DNA from: Homarus americanus
Lineage: Eukaryota > Arthropoda > Malacostraca > Decapoda > Nephropidae
Reading direction: 5' to 3'
Assembly: GCF_018991925.1 (NCBI RefSeq)
Contig: NW_024737068.1
Coordinates: 2,853,353 to 2,917,352 of the forward strand
DNA length: 64,000 bases
Shown in pieces: positions 45,356 through 56,779 of this stretch. The position numbers and the translations under genes were made by a program. A model generated the notes under the pieces. It was not told the DNA's origin, did no database searches, and worked only from the letters and a program-made list of their open reading frames with translations. Numbering within the stretch: the stretch's first letter is position 1; every line of letters begins with the position of its first letter.

Positions 45356-45766
45356 CTATACGGTCGTCTGGTAACGTTGAAACTGCGCATCCAGACGCAT
45401 GATGAAACTCAGCTCGCCCCCACCTGTTATCTCTAACTATTTTCTGTTTTCCCTTCTTTATTCTTCTATTTACTCATCTTTCGTCCTTTACTAACCCAAA
45501 CAACATTAAAAAAAAAGTAGGCTAAGAAAAAAAGTGGGGGGAGGAGGATGGAGCCGTACGATAACTGCAATCGTGGGTTGACTCCATACAGCGAATGAGG
45601 GTGAGCCAAGTCCGTAGACTTGCATCGTTTTCCATTGTAAATATAATTGTTAACTAATGCCTTCCTAAAGAAACCATCGCCAAGGGACCAGGTTTGTTCC
45701 ACTCTACGAATTTTTTGCGATCTTTCCACCAAGTTTGATGAAAAACGATTGTGCCGTTTTGGCTGC

Positions 45767-45797
<31 letters not shown>

Positions 45798-45939
45798 TTC
45801 GGATGGCACTATAGTATATTAGATAATATGGTTATTACTGTACTGAATGTGTAACAATCATTAAGCATGTTAATACTTGTATATAATGACTAACTAACAT
45901 TGAACACTAACAGAGCTCATAAAATTTGCTTAACAGTTT
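45356..45939. other. No gene recognised; (CAGA)n run
   Basis: Contains 'cagacagacagacagaca' near 45775-45796, preceded by a motif ('ttggctgcacagacagacaa') common in animal dispersed repeats. Confidence 0.5.
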
Positions 45940-46260
45940 TTGAACACCCGTAAAATACATTGCCTTTATTTTTCTGCAAGTACATTGGCAAATTTCATCT
46001 TCCTGGGATTTCTCTGTGCAAATGTGTCAATTACTTGGTTTATATCCACTGGTGTATCTCGGTGCATGTGTAGTAATGTCAGGCCTGTCAGTCTCTCATT
46101 CCCCATTGTTGATCTGAGTGTTGTTTTTATTCGTTTCAGTCCACTGAATGATCTTTCTGCAGAGCATGTCGTTACTGGCCGGGTGCACAGGATAATGAGC
46201 AGGGTCCTCACGTTGGGGAATATGGAACTTGGTGTCTGGGAGAGGGTGGTGGTCAGTGTA
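45940..46260 (-). pseudogene. hAT transposase C-terminal dimerisation domain
   Basis: The minus frame reads IFPNVRTLLIILCTRPVTT, CSAERSFSGLKRIKTTLRS, then GNERLTGLTLLHMHRDTPV and QVIDTFAQRNPRKMKF. This is the well-known PVT.ASAERSFS.LK.IKT.LRS..G..RL..L.L..I pattern of the hAT C-terminal dimerisation domain (Pfam Dimer_Tnp_hAT). It is uninterrupted here, but nothing of the BED finger or catalytic core lies upstream, so it is a 3' remnant. Confidence 0.88.
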
Positions 46261-46529
46261 GTTGGAAAACTACAATGTAGATGGGAAAATGAAAAAAACA
46301 CATTAAATCTCACTATTTCACACTGTTTGGCAGTGCTGTATATAAAGTGCATTCAGGTGCATGGGAATGGCAGAGGTGGTGGAAGTTACCGTGGTGTGGG
46401 GTGAGGTCAGGTAAATTGACCCAACCTTCGTGTTACTAAGGTCTCGCCAGGTCAGGTATGGGTTGGCTGTACTATGCAGTACCTGGAGGGGGAAGGGTTT
46501 CCGGGCAACCAGGAAACCCCTCCTGGGTG

Positions 46530-46700
46530 CGCCACTGATGTGAGTGTGAGAGACAGGAATGAAAGTGTGAGAGACAGGTTTGAGAATGTGAAACAGGTTT
46601 GAGAGTGTGAAAGACAAGTATTAGTGTTGGAGAGACAGGCGTGAATGTGAAACAGGTGTGAGAATGTGAGAGACAAGTATAAGAGTATGAGAGATTGGTG
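46530..46700. repeat. GTGAGAGACAGG minisatellite, short array
   Basis: Units like 'gtgtgagagacaggtttgag', 18-25 bp. The same family forms the long array at 56780-57425. Confidence 0.9.
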
Positions 46701-47072
46701 TAATGATTGTTAATCAGACCATAGCTTACAGCCAGATAAGTAGCAGTAACCGGATGCACAGGCGTACACTCACGTAAATTGACCCACCCTTCGTAATTAA
46801 AGTGAGAGTAAGACCTGACCCGGCAGAGGTCACGGTCACAATGAAACAGAGTTCTCACTGCCGCGTGATTAGTCAAACCGGCGTTATGACTGTGTTAATT
46901 CACGAAGCTACCCAGCCAGTACACCTGACATCTGGCCAAACACACCCAGATTAGTGACGAGATCTGCAGGCATGATAGCTCCAATATAAGGGGCCGACAG
47001 CTCCTTCCCAGGGACACTAAGGGGGAGTCATAACTCAGAGGCAGATGGAGTCACACTTGCCATTGTATTCAT
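46701..47072. other. No gene recognised
   Basis: A phrase 'gtaaattgaccca.ccttcgt' occurs both at about 46411 and 46776, so this may be part of an older repeat. Confidence 0.5.
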
Positions 47073-47439
47073 TGTAACCACCCAATGAGCGACTGTGGGA
47101 TAATGAGACCCTTGCACGTAGGACTCGATTGTTCTTTATTCAGCCAAACCTGCAGAGTACAAATTACATATGTTACGTATGAGATAATTAATTCAATCAT
47201 ATGTTCCATGACTATTAACGACTACACATAATACATTTGAGTAGAGTATGGTGTTAAACGATATAAAACTTACGTGTTTCGGGTCTAATGTAGGACTTAT
47301 TAACTCCCTGACTTGATGGCTCACTGGACAGCTAGAGACTGATCGAGCTAGTCAGTTGGAGGCGGGGGACCATCTGTTTCTCACTTAACACCTCAGCGAA
47401 GCTCGTTGTCAACACTCACTCTGTCTCTCTCCTGTCCCC

Positions 47440-47513
<74 letters not shown>

Positions 47514-47541
47514 TCTAGTTTATTCTACTGTGGCGGTAACA
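47073..47541 (-). mobile_element. 3' LTR of the minus-strand BEL/Pao element
   Basis: On the minus strand it begins TGTTACCGCC directly after the integrase and a short G/A-rich tract, and ends GGGTGGTTACA (plus: TGTAACCACCC at 47073). It holds a long (CT)n run. The flanks TTCAT and TGCCA differ, as expected for a terminal LTR with internal sequence on one side. Confidence 0.8.
47443..47512. repeat. (CT)n microsatellite inside LTR
   Basis: About 33 CT units. Confidence 0.95.
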
Positions 47542-47649
47542 TGCCATAAGTCAAGGTCGGGAGGGGGACTTCCTTTCCCAGCACCGAGTCCCCAGCTAGC
47601 AGATTCTCCCACAAGAGACAGAGTCTAGCACCTGCTGGGATCACTCTCT

Positions 47650-49002
47650 TCAGCAGCACCTGCAGACATTCCCCAGCCACTGGACCTCATATGTTCGCAG
47701 GCTAAGATCTAATGTTTTGTTCGGGTAAATCAGCAAAACGTCAGCACTTACACCAGTGAAAATATGCCAGTGGCGATAATACTCCCGGCGTTGGGCAATT
47801 GCCCAAGATTTACGGTGTGGCGTGTTCAAGAAGGCATACACGGGCTCATTGGCCTTCGGAACTCCCCAGATACTGTTTGCACGCACCTGTCGCACCAGAC
47901 CATCAGCTCCTGGAACCACTGCCGTGACCCTGCCCAATAGCCATTTGTTGCGAGAAAGATTTTCTCCAGTGACGAGGACAAAGTCGCCTTCCTGGAGATT
48001 TTGGGTTGATTCTATGTACTTCTGTCGTTTGCGGAGATGTGGAAGGTACTCCCTCACCCAGCGTTTCCAGAAGCGGTGTGCTAGGAACTGCACGTGCCAC
48101 CACCATCGTTGATACGAGTCCTTCGGAGGACATCCTCCTAGTGACAGATCAGCGTGTGGGCCGCCGTGGAGGATGTGGGCTGGTGGAAGCGCTTCCAGGT
48201 CTCTCACGTCGCTCGAGGCAGGGGTGATGGGTCAACTATTTATGAATGCTTCCACTTCACAAAATAGAGTCTGCAGTCGATATTCATCCAGGACATGGGT
48301 CCCCACAATTGCTCTGAGAACCTTTCTGACTGTTCGGATTTGCCGTTCCCACACTCCTCCCACGTGCGAAGCCGCTGGAGGGTTGAAAACCCTTTCTATA
48401 TCTTTCTTCTGAAGGTGTCTGTGTATGCGTTCATCATTTCTCCAACTACGAACTGCCGCACGGAGTTCCTTGCAAGCCCCAACCATGTTGGTGCCATTGT
48501 CTGAACGAATACGTTTCGGAGTCGTACCCTTTCGGAGTCGTACCCTTTCTGGCGATGAAGCAGACAGTAGCGTTTAGGAGTGCATCTGTACCTAGAGACT
48601 CCAACACCTCCAGGTATACTGCACGAGTAGCTAGGCAGGTGAATATGCAGCCATATCTCTTGGTACTTTTTCGTCCTTGTCTTACTGTGAAAGGGCCAAA
48701 GCAATCAGTGCCTGTGTAAGTAAAGGGCCTTCCCCGGGCTTGGTCCGGTCTTCGGGCAGCATGACTTCCCTCTGCCTAGTGGGCTGCCAATTGTTACGGC
48801 GGTAAGTGACACACTCCTTGATTATCTTATCGAGCAGAGGGCGGCACCGGGCTATCCAGAACTCACACCGGAGTATGGACAATGTATGTTCTCTCCCGGA
48901 ATGGCCAGAGCCCACAGCGTGTGCTTCTCGCACTATAAGTTTGGTCACTGGGTGGTCTCTGGGCAGTAGTACTGGTCCAGTTCTTTCTTTGGGATCTTGC
49001 AA
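47650..49002 (-). pseudogene. BEL/Pao integrase
   Basis: Three minus-strand blocks. 49002-48682 has GHSGREHTLSILRCEFWI and CVTYRRNNW, the zinc-binding domain with the third-last cysteine partner changed (C..C to C..Y). Core pieces at 48704-48232 include ERVFNPPAASHVGGVWERQI and IVGTHVLDEYRLQTLF. 48207-47650 has LEALPPAHILHGGP, FWKRWVREYLPHL and GDFVLVTGENLSRNKW, the DUF5641-type C-terminus, followed by an extra tail with RREYYRHWHIFTGVSADVL. That tail also appears at 56143-56530. Frameshifts separate the blocks. Confidence 0.85.
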
Positions 49003-49239
49003 CCTTCCTCCTACTCTGAGCAGCCCGTCTTGGCCTAGGTATGGCTCTAGTTGGTACAGTCGACTTTGTCGTGGCAGCTTCGGTGCTGCAGGAGGCTCAT
49101 CTCCTCACCATAGGCCTCCCGTTGCAGGAACCAAATGATGGCCCACTTGGAATTCCACAGTTCAGGCAATTCCAGTGGCTTCGATGTTGCACCCTGAAAG
49201 TCGTGTCTCAGGATGCTGGATACTCGCTTGATCCAGGAT

Positions 49240-49922
49240 ACACCTCTCTACAGCGCATGCTATGATGAGTGCCTGCTCCATAGTAGTTGCATGATGGCAT
49301 CGGCATTATTTCCTGCTGTGGCTAATGACAGCGCCTCGAGCTTAACCTCGGGATCATTCTCAAGTTCGTATCTGATTTCCGGTTTTCTCGGCCAGTACTC
49401 CTCAGGTAGAGACAAAAAAGAGAGACCATCAATCCATCTGCATTCTTTTAACATGTCTTCAACAGGTATGCCTCTTGTAGCATCATCTGCTGGATTCCAT
49501 TTTGATCGTACATGTTTCTACTGGGCCTTCTCCGTGACTTCATGTATAGCTGAAATCCTGTTGGCAACAAGGGTATGCAAACGTTTCTCTAGGTTGGCGA
49601 TGTACTTGACCACACTCATACTGTCCGTCCAGAACACGGATTCTTCAAGTGGGACACCAATTTCACTCTTGATTGTCTGGTCTGCTCTTGTCGCCATGAC
49701 TGCTGCACAGAGTTCTAGCCTTGGGACCATTAGCTGTTTGAGAGGGGCCAGACGACCCTTGCCACAAACAAAAGAACATCTGGCATTACCTTCATTATCT
49801 ACTAACAGTAGGTACGTCACAACTACATAAGCTACTTGTGCGGCGTCACAGAAGTGATGGAGATGCGATGAGGTGGCACAACCCAGGCCCCCGGGTCTGT
49901 AGCAGCGAGGAACATTGAAGTG
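49240..49922 (-). pseudogene. BEL/Pao RNase H and linker
   Basis: The frame 49820-49518 reads CGKGRLAPLKQLMVPRLEL, then VFWTDSMSVVKYIANLEK, the RNase H-like domain with its W-T-D active-site motif. 49454-49260 continues with ECRWIDGLSFLSLPEEYWP, the linker to integrase. Upstream of 49820 the 'HHFCDA' segment is in another frame. Confidence 0.82.
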
Positions 49923-51059
49923 TCATAGTGATTTCAAATCTTCAAGCCAGCAAAACCACTTGTGAAGGTTTTGCTTGGTGATGTCTTCATCCCAGTTCTT
50001 CTTCCGCCTGCTTTCGTCTTGGAAAATGAGCTTGGCTTTGATGGTGAATGGGCAGATGAATCCCAGAGGGTCATACACCGAGCGTACCACTGCTCGTAAG
50101 CCCTTTTTTGACGCCGGTCGGGTGGGAACCTGAACTTTTGCTGCAAACTGGTCTCCATTTAGGTCCCACATGACTCCCAAGGCTCTCTCCGTGGGTAGGT
50201 CTTCACATCCCAGGTTCACTTCCTTCACTCCAGCATGTCGACTTTCAAATGGTATTGTGTTGAGGACCTCTTTGTCGTTGCTGATCCATTTTGTGAGTTT
50301 GAAACCTTCCAGGGATAGAAGATGTCGCAACTGCCGAGATATTATAATTGCTTCTTTGGGTTCAGTTACTGACAGGAGCACGTAGTCTTCATAGAAATTT
50401 GATTTCGCTCTATTTGCGGCATCTGAGAACACATTTCCGAAGTCTTGGAAGGTCCGTTGCAGAGCATAGGCCGCGCACGAGGGACGCCACACTCATCCGA
50501 AGAGATGCACTGTCATCTTACATGTCATTGGCGTTTGTGTCAAATCTCCACCTTCCCACCAGAGAAATCGTAAAGCGTCTCTGTGCTCGGGGTTTACCTT
50601 CACTTGATGGAACATTGCTTCGATGTCGGCCATCAGGGCGATCGGCTCTTGTCTAAGCCGCATGAGTACTCCAATCAATTTGTTGTTGAGGTCTGGTCCT
50701 TGGAGCTCTTGGTTGTTGAGTGAAGTCTTCGTGAAGGCTGCTGCACAATCGAAGACTATCCGTACCTTGTCTGGTTTGTTGGGGTTTAGTACTGGGTGAT
50801 GAGGCAGGTACCTGCTACTTCCACCAGACTTCGATAATTGCCATTAGTGGCACCCTTTCGGCGAAGCCTTCGTTGAATGACTTTTCCATCTCCACCTTGT
50901 ACCGGAGTCTCAACCTTGTGTCCTTCGATAGGCGTTTCCTTAGTCCCAGTAGGAGACGCTCGGCGAGCGCTTTGTTGTCAGGTAGACAGGGCGGTTGACG
51001 TCGGAATGGAATTGGGAGTGTCCCTCCACTGTCTGTCCAGTCGACGACCAAAGCTTGAT
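49923..51059 (-). pseudogene. BEL/Pao reverse transcriptase
   Basis: From 51051: LPIPFRRQPPCLPDNKAL and RYKVEMEKSFNEG. Then, in another frame (about 50815-50500), [20 protein letters not shown], the first catalytic region [15 protein letters not shown] and FLWWEGGD. From 50492: YALQRTFQDFG, the site of the YVDD box now reading NFYEDYVLLSV (about 50390), DLPTERALGVMWDL and DPLGFICPF. The box has lost one residue and the pair of Asp, so the enzyme would be dead even without the frameshifts. Confidence 0.85.
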
Positions 51060-51740
51060 GACCCGTTTATCCTCTACCGATTATGGGGAGCCATCTCCCG
51101 GGGTCTGGTGTAAAGCTTCGACTTCCCAGAAGCGCTTCACCTGCTCTTCCAAACGAGTTTTTTCTGTAGAGGCGGTCAGCATGGAACATTCCGTTGTAAA
51201 CCTGTGAGTTAAATTGCCAATCAGGGGCCCATTAATCGTCCAACCCAATCTTGTCCTTATTGCAAAAGGTGCTCCATCCGGCCCCGTCCGACACTCGAGG
51301 GGAGTCAGGGCATCTGGGCAATCTTGTCCAATCAGTAACTCTGCAACTCGTCTGTTTGGTGATAGTGGAGCAAGTCCTCGAAGATGTCCACAAGCATCTA
51401 TGTCTAGGGCTGTAGCTGTTGAGTTTTCTAAAGAAGGTGGCAGTCTGTCAAGTACTAGTACCTTAGGAAGGGATATGGGGCACTTCGCTCTCCGGGTGTT
51501 AATGCCTCTTACTTCCAGATCTACTTCTTTGGTGTTACATTGTTCCCCTTGGGTTAACGTTTTATGAAGAGTGATGTTGGTTTCCCTCATATTCTTAGTC
51601 TTTCGACCAGTCTTTTGGCACAGTAAGACCGGTCGCTGCCTGTGTCCAGTAGCGCCGTGTTTCTCTCCGACCCTGTGAACCCCTTTTTCATTACTTGCAC
51701 TTCTAGTAGTGGAAGCGCGACCTTGTCTTGGCTTAGTCAT
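51060..51740 (-). pseudogene. BEL/Pao aspartic protease and linker
   Basis: The active site LLDTGSDRSYC is seen at about 51655-51623 in a frame next to the long one. The 51740-51081 frame carries KVLVLDRLPPSLENS, ELLIGQDCPDALTPLECR and IRTRLGWTINGPLIG, the linker to RT. The D-T-G triad is intact; a frameshift separates it from the rest. Confidence 0.85.
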
Positions 51741-51934
51741 TGATCTCGCCCTCTTACAGTAGTACCCACGTAATTCACATATGTACTCTCTTCTTGCCTG
51801 TTGTCGTCTTGGTCGAACCGCCTCAGCTGATTGCCTTGGTCATCTTCTTGGGGCTCTCTCTTTCTATTCTTCCTTCCTCCGGTTCCACCACTCTGTTCTC
51901 TATCTTCGAGGTCACAGCGTTCTCTCTTGAATCC

Positions 51935-52823
51935 TCAGCCTTCCTTAACGTCAGCATCTACCCTACTCGATTTTATGATCTGGCGGCTGCTCCCACTTGC
52001 CTTCCTTGGCGGCACGCCTGTCCCTTCCTTTGGCAGGTGGAGCCATCTTGAATGTGCCTTACCACACCCGTCGATGTCGCATTGGCGGAAGCCAGACATA
52101 CAGTTGCTAGCTTGGTGCCGGACCCTTAAGCACAAGAAGCAATAGCCCAACTCGTTGACTGTATCCTTTTTTCCATCTTTGTTAACTTCCGGAAGTTTGA
52201 GCATTGTGGCAGCCGATGAGGGCCATGACAAAGTGGACAATCTTGTTCTCCCACGTTGTTGGTTACAAGAGATATGGTTTGTTTGCTAGATCGGTCTTTT
52301 CCCTCGTACCTCAAGCTAGTGTATCGAGTATGCGCCCTTTTTGCCCCCTTCGCTCTGCTCTGTATGAACTGCCAGATGTCCCTTATTTTCATATGGCCAT
52401 ATCTCTTTGGAGGGTGATCGAGGACTGCAATCTCATACCTTTCTTGTAAACGACCAGGAAGCCTTTCAATTATGCCTTTCTTTACGAGGAGATGCTCGAG
52501 GGTTTCTTGTGAGTCCATGGACTCGAAGCTGCAAATGCACACCTGAAGTTCGTCGGCCAAATCCTGCAGGCCCTCGCCGTTGGTTATTTTGACAGGTGGT
52601 CCGTTGATCAGGTTCATCAATAACTCTTCGATATGGGCGTCCTCATCTCCATACTGGTCCTTCAGGGTGCTCAGGGCCTTTCCATAGCCCTCAGAGGACT
52701 TCATCCTGGTGAATGGGTTCAGAACATTCCGAATACTACTTGAACACGAGTGGATTAACATTTGAAGTTTCTCCGAATCTGGGGCAGCGGAGGTTCCCAC
52801 AAATCTCTTGAAGCTATTCATAT
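51935..52823 (-). pseudogene. BEL/Pao gag, middle and zinc knuckles
   Basis: 52821-52126: FKRFVGTSAAPDSEKLQML, LSTLKDQYGDEDAHIEEL, LVKKGIIERLPGRLQ, then CPLCHGPHRLPQC. 52240-51935: YCFLCLRVRHQASNC and CDIDGCGKAHSRWLHL. It is the BEL gag core followed by the three-part Cys/His array, with a frameshift between the first and second knuckle. The upstream part of gag is separated by the solo LTR 52824-53365. Confidence 0.85.
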
Positions 52824-53365
52824 TGTAACCGCCAATCAGACGGTTAGAGGGTGAATAATACTTCTCACGTCGTACACGAACATTATAATTCGGTCATACC
52901 TGTTGAATACAATTCATTTAGTATTTCAAATAAGTCATACATAGGCACTCTTACATAAATGTTTAATCCAATATATATATGGCTATGTAATTAGTCTAAT
53001 CTTAACACAAAAACAATGACACAGTCTACCTATGTACACAATAAGTACTAGTTAAACTTACGTGTTGAAAGTCTAGAGAGAAGCCAGGGTAGGTGTTGAC
53101 TCTAAGATATGGGTAGCTATACTGAAATGCTCACCCTATAGCCTGGCCCCTTGGCTGGTCAGCTATGGCTGAGTCAGGTGATTATAATTATACATAAACA
53201 AACTCCCTTCACACCCTCCAACCTCCTTCTGGGCCTCTCATCTTCAACCATCTCAACACTCTACATTGCATACGGGCACGCACGCCCAATAAACATGACA
53301 TGAGTCACAGCCTAACATAACATTTGTATATATGTTATCATAATTATGTACCGCTTGCGGTAACA
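52824..53365 (-). mobile_element. Solo BEL-type LTR in gag, TSD CATAT
   Basis: A 542-bp unit with plus-strand ends TGTAACCGCC and GCGGTAACA, perfectly flanked by CATAT (52819-52823 and 53366-53370). On the minus strand it starts TGTTACCGC. Excision rejoins gag in frame (W-D-Y-M to N-S-F-K-R). It is related to, but not the same family as, the LTR at 47073. Confidence 0.92.
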
Positions 53366-53895
53366 CATATAGTCCCAATATTCACCACGGCTCTCCCCCT
53401 TGAAAGTAGGGATGCGTGCATTTTGCATGTTGTAGGATGACAACATATCCTTCAGTGAAGTTGAGGTGTTGCCGGATTCTTCCTTGACGCCGTACTTCTC
53501 TCTACTTTCAGGCTGCTCCATTTCAACTCGTTGCACCTCTTCGTCTTTGTCGGTCGATTCCTCGCGGCCCTTGGGGCGTCCAGTCATCCCAGTGGGAGAC
53601 TTGCCAAGAGTCGCCCCTGATGTTGTCTTCAGCTTGGTTTGATCATTCCCTTCGTCCAAACGCCATGCTGTGTTCCCTTTTGCAAAATACGCTTCCAGCA
53701 TTTCAGTCACAGTTCGTCGCACTTCTGCCATTATGTTAGATCCGGGATTTTGGTCAGGTGCTGAACATTCAGACTCAGGCAGAGGGTGGCCCCTTTCAGC
53801 TTCTGTGGCCGTAACATCGTGGTCCTTCAGCCCCGGAGGGACAACTTCTGCCTGTGGGTCTCAGTTCACATTTCCCTTTCGTTGCTCTGGATCCA
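53366..53895 (-). pseudogene. BEL/Pao gag N-terminal part
   Basis: From about 53895 (MDPEQRKGNVN then a stop) through the frame starting at 53731 with MAEVRRTVTEMLEAYFAKG, a charged linker (KGREESTDKDEEVQRVEME) and RIPTFKGESRGEYWDYM, which opens the DUF1759-type core. The core continues beyond the inserted LTR. The start at 53895 is preferred because homologous frame continues upstream of 53731, but one stop lies between. Confidence 0.75.
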
Positions 53896-54329
53896 TTTCC
53901 ACTACCTCTGGTCCTCTTATTGACAATTATTTGCGGCTCCAGTTAGGTCTCAAAGTTTGTTCAATGAACCACTGCTCACTGACTGTATTTTCGTTCGGTG
54001 GTTTGGCTCGCTGTTTGTATGTAGGTTTGACAATAGTAGTGGCTCGCTGCTTGTATGTAGGTTTGACAATAGTAGGACACTGTTGGTTGCTTATGGTGTT
54101 ACAAGTGACACTTCACTGCCGGTTACTTACGGTGTTACAAGTGAATCACTGTAGGTTGCTTATGGCTACAAGTGGATCACTGCAGGTTGTTTACGGTGTC
54201 ACAAATTGAAGTGATATTAAGTCAATTTAATCACACTTACCTTGTAATTCGCTGAGTTTGTTATTTGTTACCTCAAACCCGGTCAGCTGCCCGTTATGAT
54301 CATTGGTGCACACACACACGTATAATCAC
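53896..54329 (-). repeat. Untranslated leader of the BEL element with tandem units
   Basis: Two 34-bp units around 'ttgtatgtaggtttgacaat' (about 54010-54080) and three to four units of about 35 bp around 'ggttgcttatggtgttacaa' (54085-54205). No 5' LTR of the 47073 family can be found beyond it, so the element is 5'-incomplete. Confidence 0.6.
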
Positions 54330-54699
54330 TGGGAGGGTGGGCTTGCCTGTCCAGAATGAACAATAACAGCCTGTCCGCTCGGACCGAAACTTTACGACGC
54401 TGTCCGAGTGTAGTGAATATTCGTTCACTGGGTGCGCGGGCTGGCTCGTTGCGAACAAACGCTCACAGCACCGTACGCTTGAACCGAAACTTTATGACAA
54501 CCCCTCAGATATTTGAACAATTCATTCAAACATACGGCACTGTCTTCCGCGCCGATGTCCCACCCACTGTGGGTGGGTGGCTGACTGACGATCTACGTTG
54601 TCCCACGCTGAACTCCTGGCGTTGGTGACATGTCCTGTGTTCCTTTTTTTCTCCTGGTAGTTGAGTATTCCCTTCGACGGCCTCCCGTACTTGTTTGAC
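54330..54699. other. No gene recognised
   Basis: 'gaccgaaactttacgac' and 'gaaccgaaactttatgac' recur about 100 bp apart (54380, 54482). No supported ORF. Confidence 0.45.
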
Positions 54700-56142
54700 T
54701 GTAAACGCCTTAATTAAGGACGTTCAGGTCACGGGCAAGTAGATGGGAATGATTGAAACCCGTTTTTTGACGCATTCAATATTTATTGATGTGGTCAAAA
54801 CCTGCAGACAACAAGGCGTTCATTTGTATTACATGGTTGTAAAGGCCTGGGATTTAGGGATAGAAATCCCTTACCAGACTAATCAGGATCTTAATAAAGG
54901 AATGTCAAGGACCATGGTTTTCGGAGGAATAACAAACAACAGTTTGAGATTGACATCTCTTTACTATAAAAATATAACACAAAACTGTGACACCACTCAA
55001 CAAACATCAAATAATTACGGGAGTCAAACAATTAATGCAGTCAATAGTTAATGGAGTTAAACAATTAAGGGAAGCAAACAATTAAAGTAATCGAACAATT
55101 AATGGGAGTCAGCAAGTAATGGAATCAAACAATTAATGGGAGTCAACAATTGATAGAATCGAATAATAAAGGGGAGTCAGCAATAAATGGAATCAAACAG
55201 CCATAGAATCAAACAATGAACAGATATTTCCTACGGCAGTGGCCCTGGAGGAAGGTTCTGGAACACGGTGATCCACACTCAGGGTAGGGAAGCGTCCATC
55301 CAACTCCACAATCAAGCGACAGCGGACGAAACACCAGGGCACAGACGGTGGAGAGGAGCTGGCGGTCGTGGCAGCAGCGGTAGTGGTTGATGTCCAGAGA
55401 AATGACAGTCGATAGATGAAGGCCTGGGAAAACAGCCCAGAGTCCAGGACCTATGATGAGATCACAGCCAGAATTTGACGAAGGGTAGCTAGATAGTGAC
55501 TGTATGGCGGCTGGGGTGAATCTGCCTGTGACACAAGTAGTCGCTGCTGTTCTCATCTCTGTCCAACCTCCCCCACGTGTTGGTCGCACCAGCAAACGAG
55601 AGAGTTAGCAGCGGTAACGAGCAGGAAGATCGTTTCCGCCCTTACAATGGTGATCTATCTGATACATAATGAGTTAGTCTCACACAATTTATCTTAATTA
55701 TTATTGATTATTGAGCACAATGACATGCTACAAAGTTCATAACTCTATTAATCTTAGCTACACTTCATTCCGCATTGTCTTATTGCTCTAGATAACGCAG
55801 GAACGAGTGGGTATAATTAGTCCATAATATTTCAGTACTGAGGGGTATGTCATCACTTTGGTTGTACTTACAAGTGTGGGTCAATGCCAACCAGTATGGT
55901 GTTCCAAGGGAAGAAAGTACTGTGTAAATTGTTCCAGCACAAAAAACTCGGCCAGGATTGGGAGTTGTTGTTCACCACTGCTAGCAAAGGGCTGGTCCTC
56001 AGAGTGTCACTCGAGGGGGCAGTCTCCTAGAGTCCAGGCGGCCACGCCGCCTTTTAAACCATACATTTAGCAGAGTCAGGACCTCTCGTCCGTAAACACC
56101 GCCAGTACTCACACGCCAGCGCTGACACCAGCGGCGATAACA
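54700..56142 (-). mobile_element. BEL-type LTR of the 32105 family, split by another LTR
   Basis: 54700-54837 and 55647-56142 match 32105-32753 (TGTAAACGCCTTA..., 'gtggtcaaaacctgcag', 'ctgatacataa..gttagtc', 'gaggggtatgtcatcact', 'cagcggcgataaca'). Flanks TTGAC and TTCCA do not match, so the state (solo or terminal) is open. Confidence 0.75.
54838..55646. mobile_element. Nested solo LTR, TSD ATGGT
   Basis: An 809-bp unit that starts TGTAAAGGCC and ends CCGCCCTTACA, with ATGGT on both sides (54833-54837 and 55647-55651). It contains a degenerate array of 'aacaattaatgggagtca' units at about 55020-55215. It is inserted in the LTR above; the comparison with 32105-32753 gives the empty site. Confidence 0.88.
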
Positions 56143-56530
56143 TTCCAGACGGTGGCAGCACTTACGCCAGTGGCGATGACGCTCCCGGCGGTGGTAGCAC
56201 TTACGCCTGTGGCGATGATACTCCCGGTGGTAAAGACCGCCCCCCACCCTCCCAGCCGCCCCATCTGGCGAGGTAATAGGTCGCGTGGGGGGGGAGGGCG
56301 ATCTGCGTCATGAGAGCCATGCTACCCTCTCAGCGCTTACACCAGTGGTGATGACACTCCCGGTGGTAAACACCGCCCACCTCCCCAGCCGCCACATCTG
56401 GCACGTGGTGGGGGGGGAGGCACGTGGTCGCAGGCTGAGATCTAATGTTTTGTTCGGGTAAGGCAGCAAAACGTAAGCACTGACGCCAGTGATAATAAGC
56501 CAGTGGCGATAACAGGATGAGTTACTTACT
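56143..56530 (-). pseudogene. BEL integrase-tail fragment with about 40-bp repeats
   Basis: The minus strand reads HWLIITGVSAYVLLPYPNK, the same as the extra tail of the integrase at 47650. The part 56143-56370 repeats a unit of about 40 bp containing 'cttacgccagtggcgatga' and 'ctcccggcggtggtagca' four times. The tail seems to have expanded by tandem duplication. Confidence 0.6.
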
Positions 56531-56779
56531 GTGGGAAGTGTATCCATTTCATGTTTGTGTCCGGGAGTCATTGTCTAGTTACGTCGATATAATGATGTAT
56601 TAATGTGTCCATATCATTCGGTTAACTACTTAGCAGCTGTAACTAGAACTGTGTTTAGAAGTTTGCCCCTAAGAATAAATAATACGGTTAAATAACTAAT
56701 CGGCCACGCTACCAACTTTCCTCACTTTACAATCCTACAACTATAAATTCTAACTTTACTTGTACTGCTTACTTTACTC
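56531..56779. other. No gene recognised
   Basis: Short AT-rich spacer before the minisatellite. Confidence 0.5.

Noticed and set aside
45466..45798. ORF of 110 codons on the minus strand
   Set aside because: It begins in a (CAGA)n repeat and includes a dispersed repeat motif; no domain.
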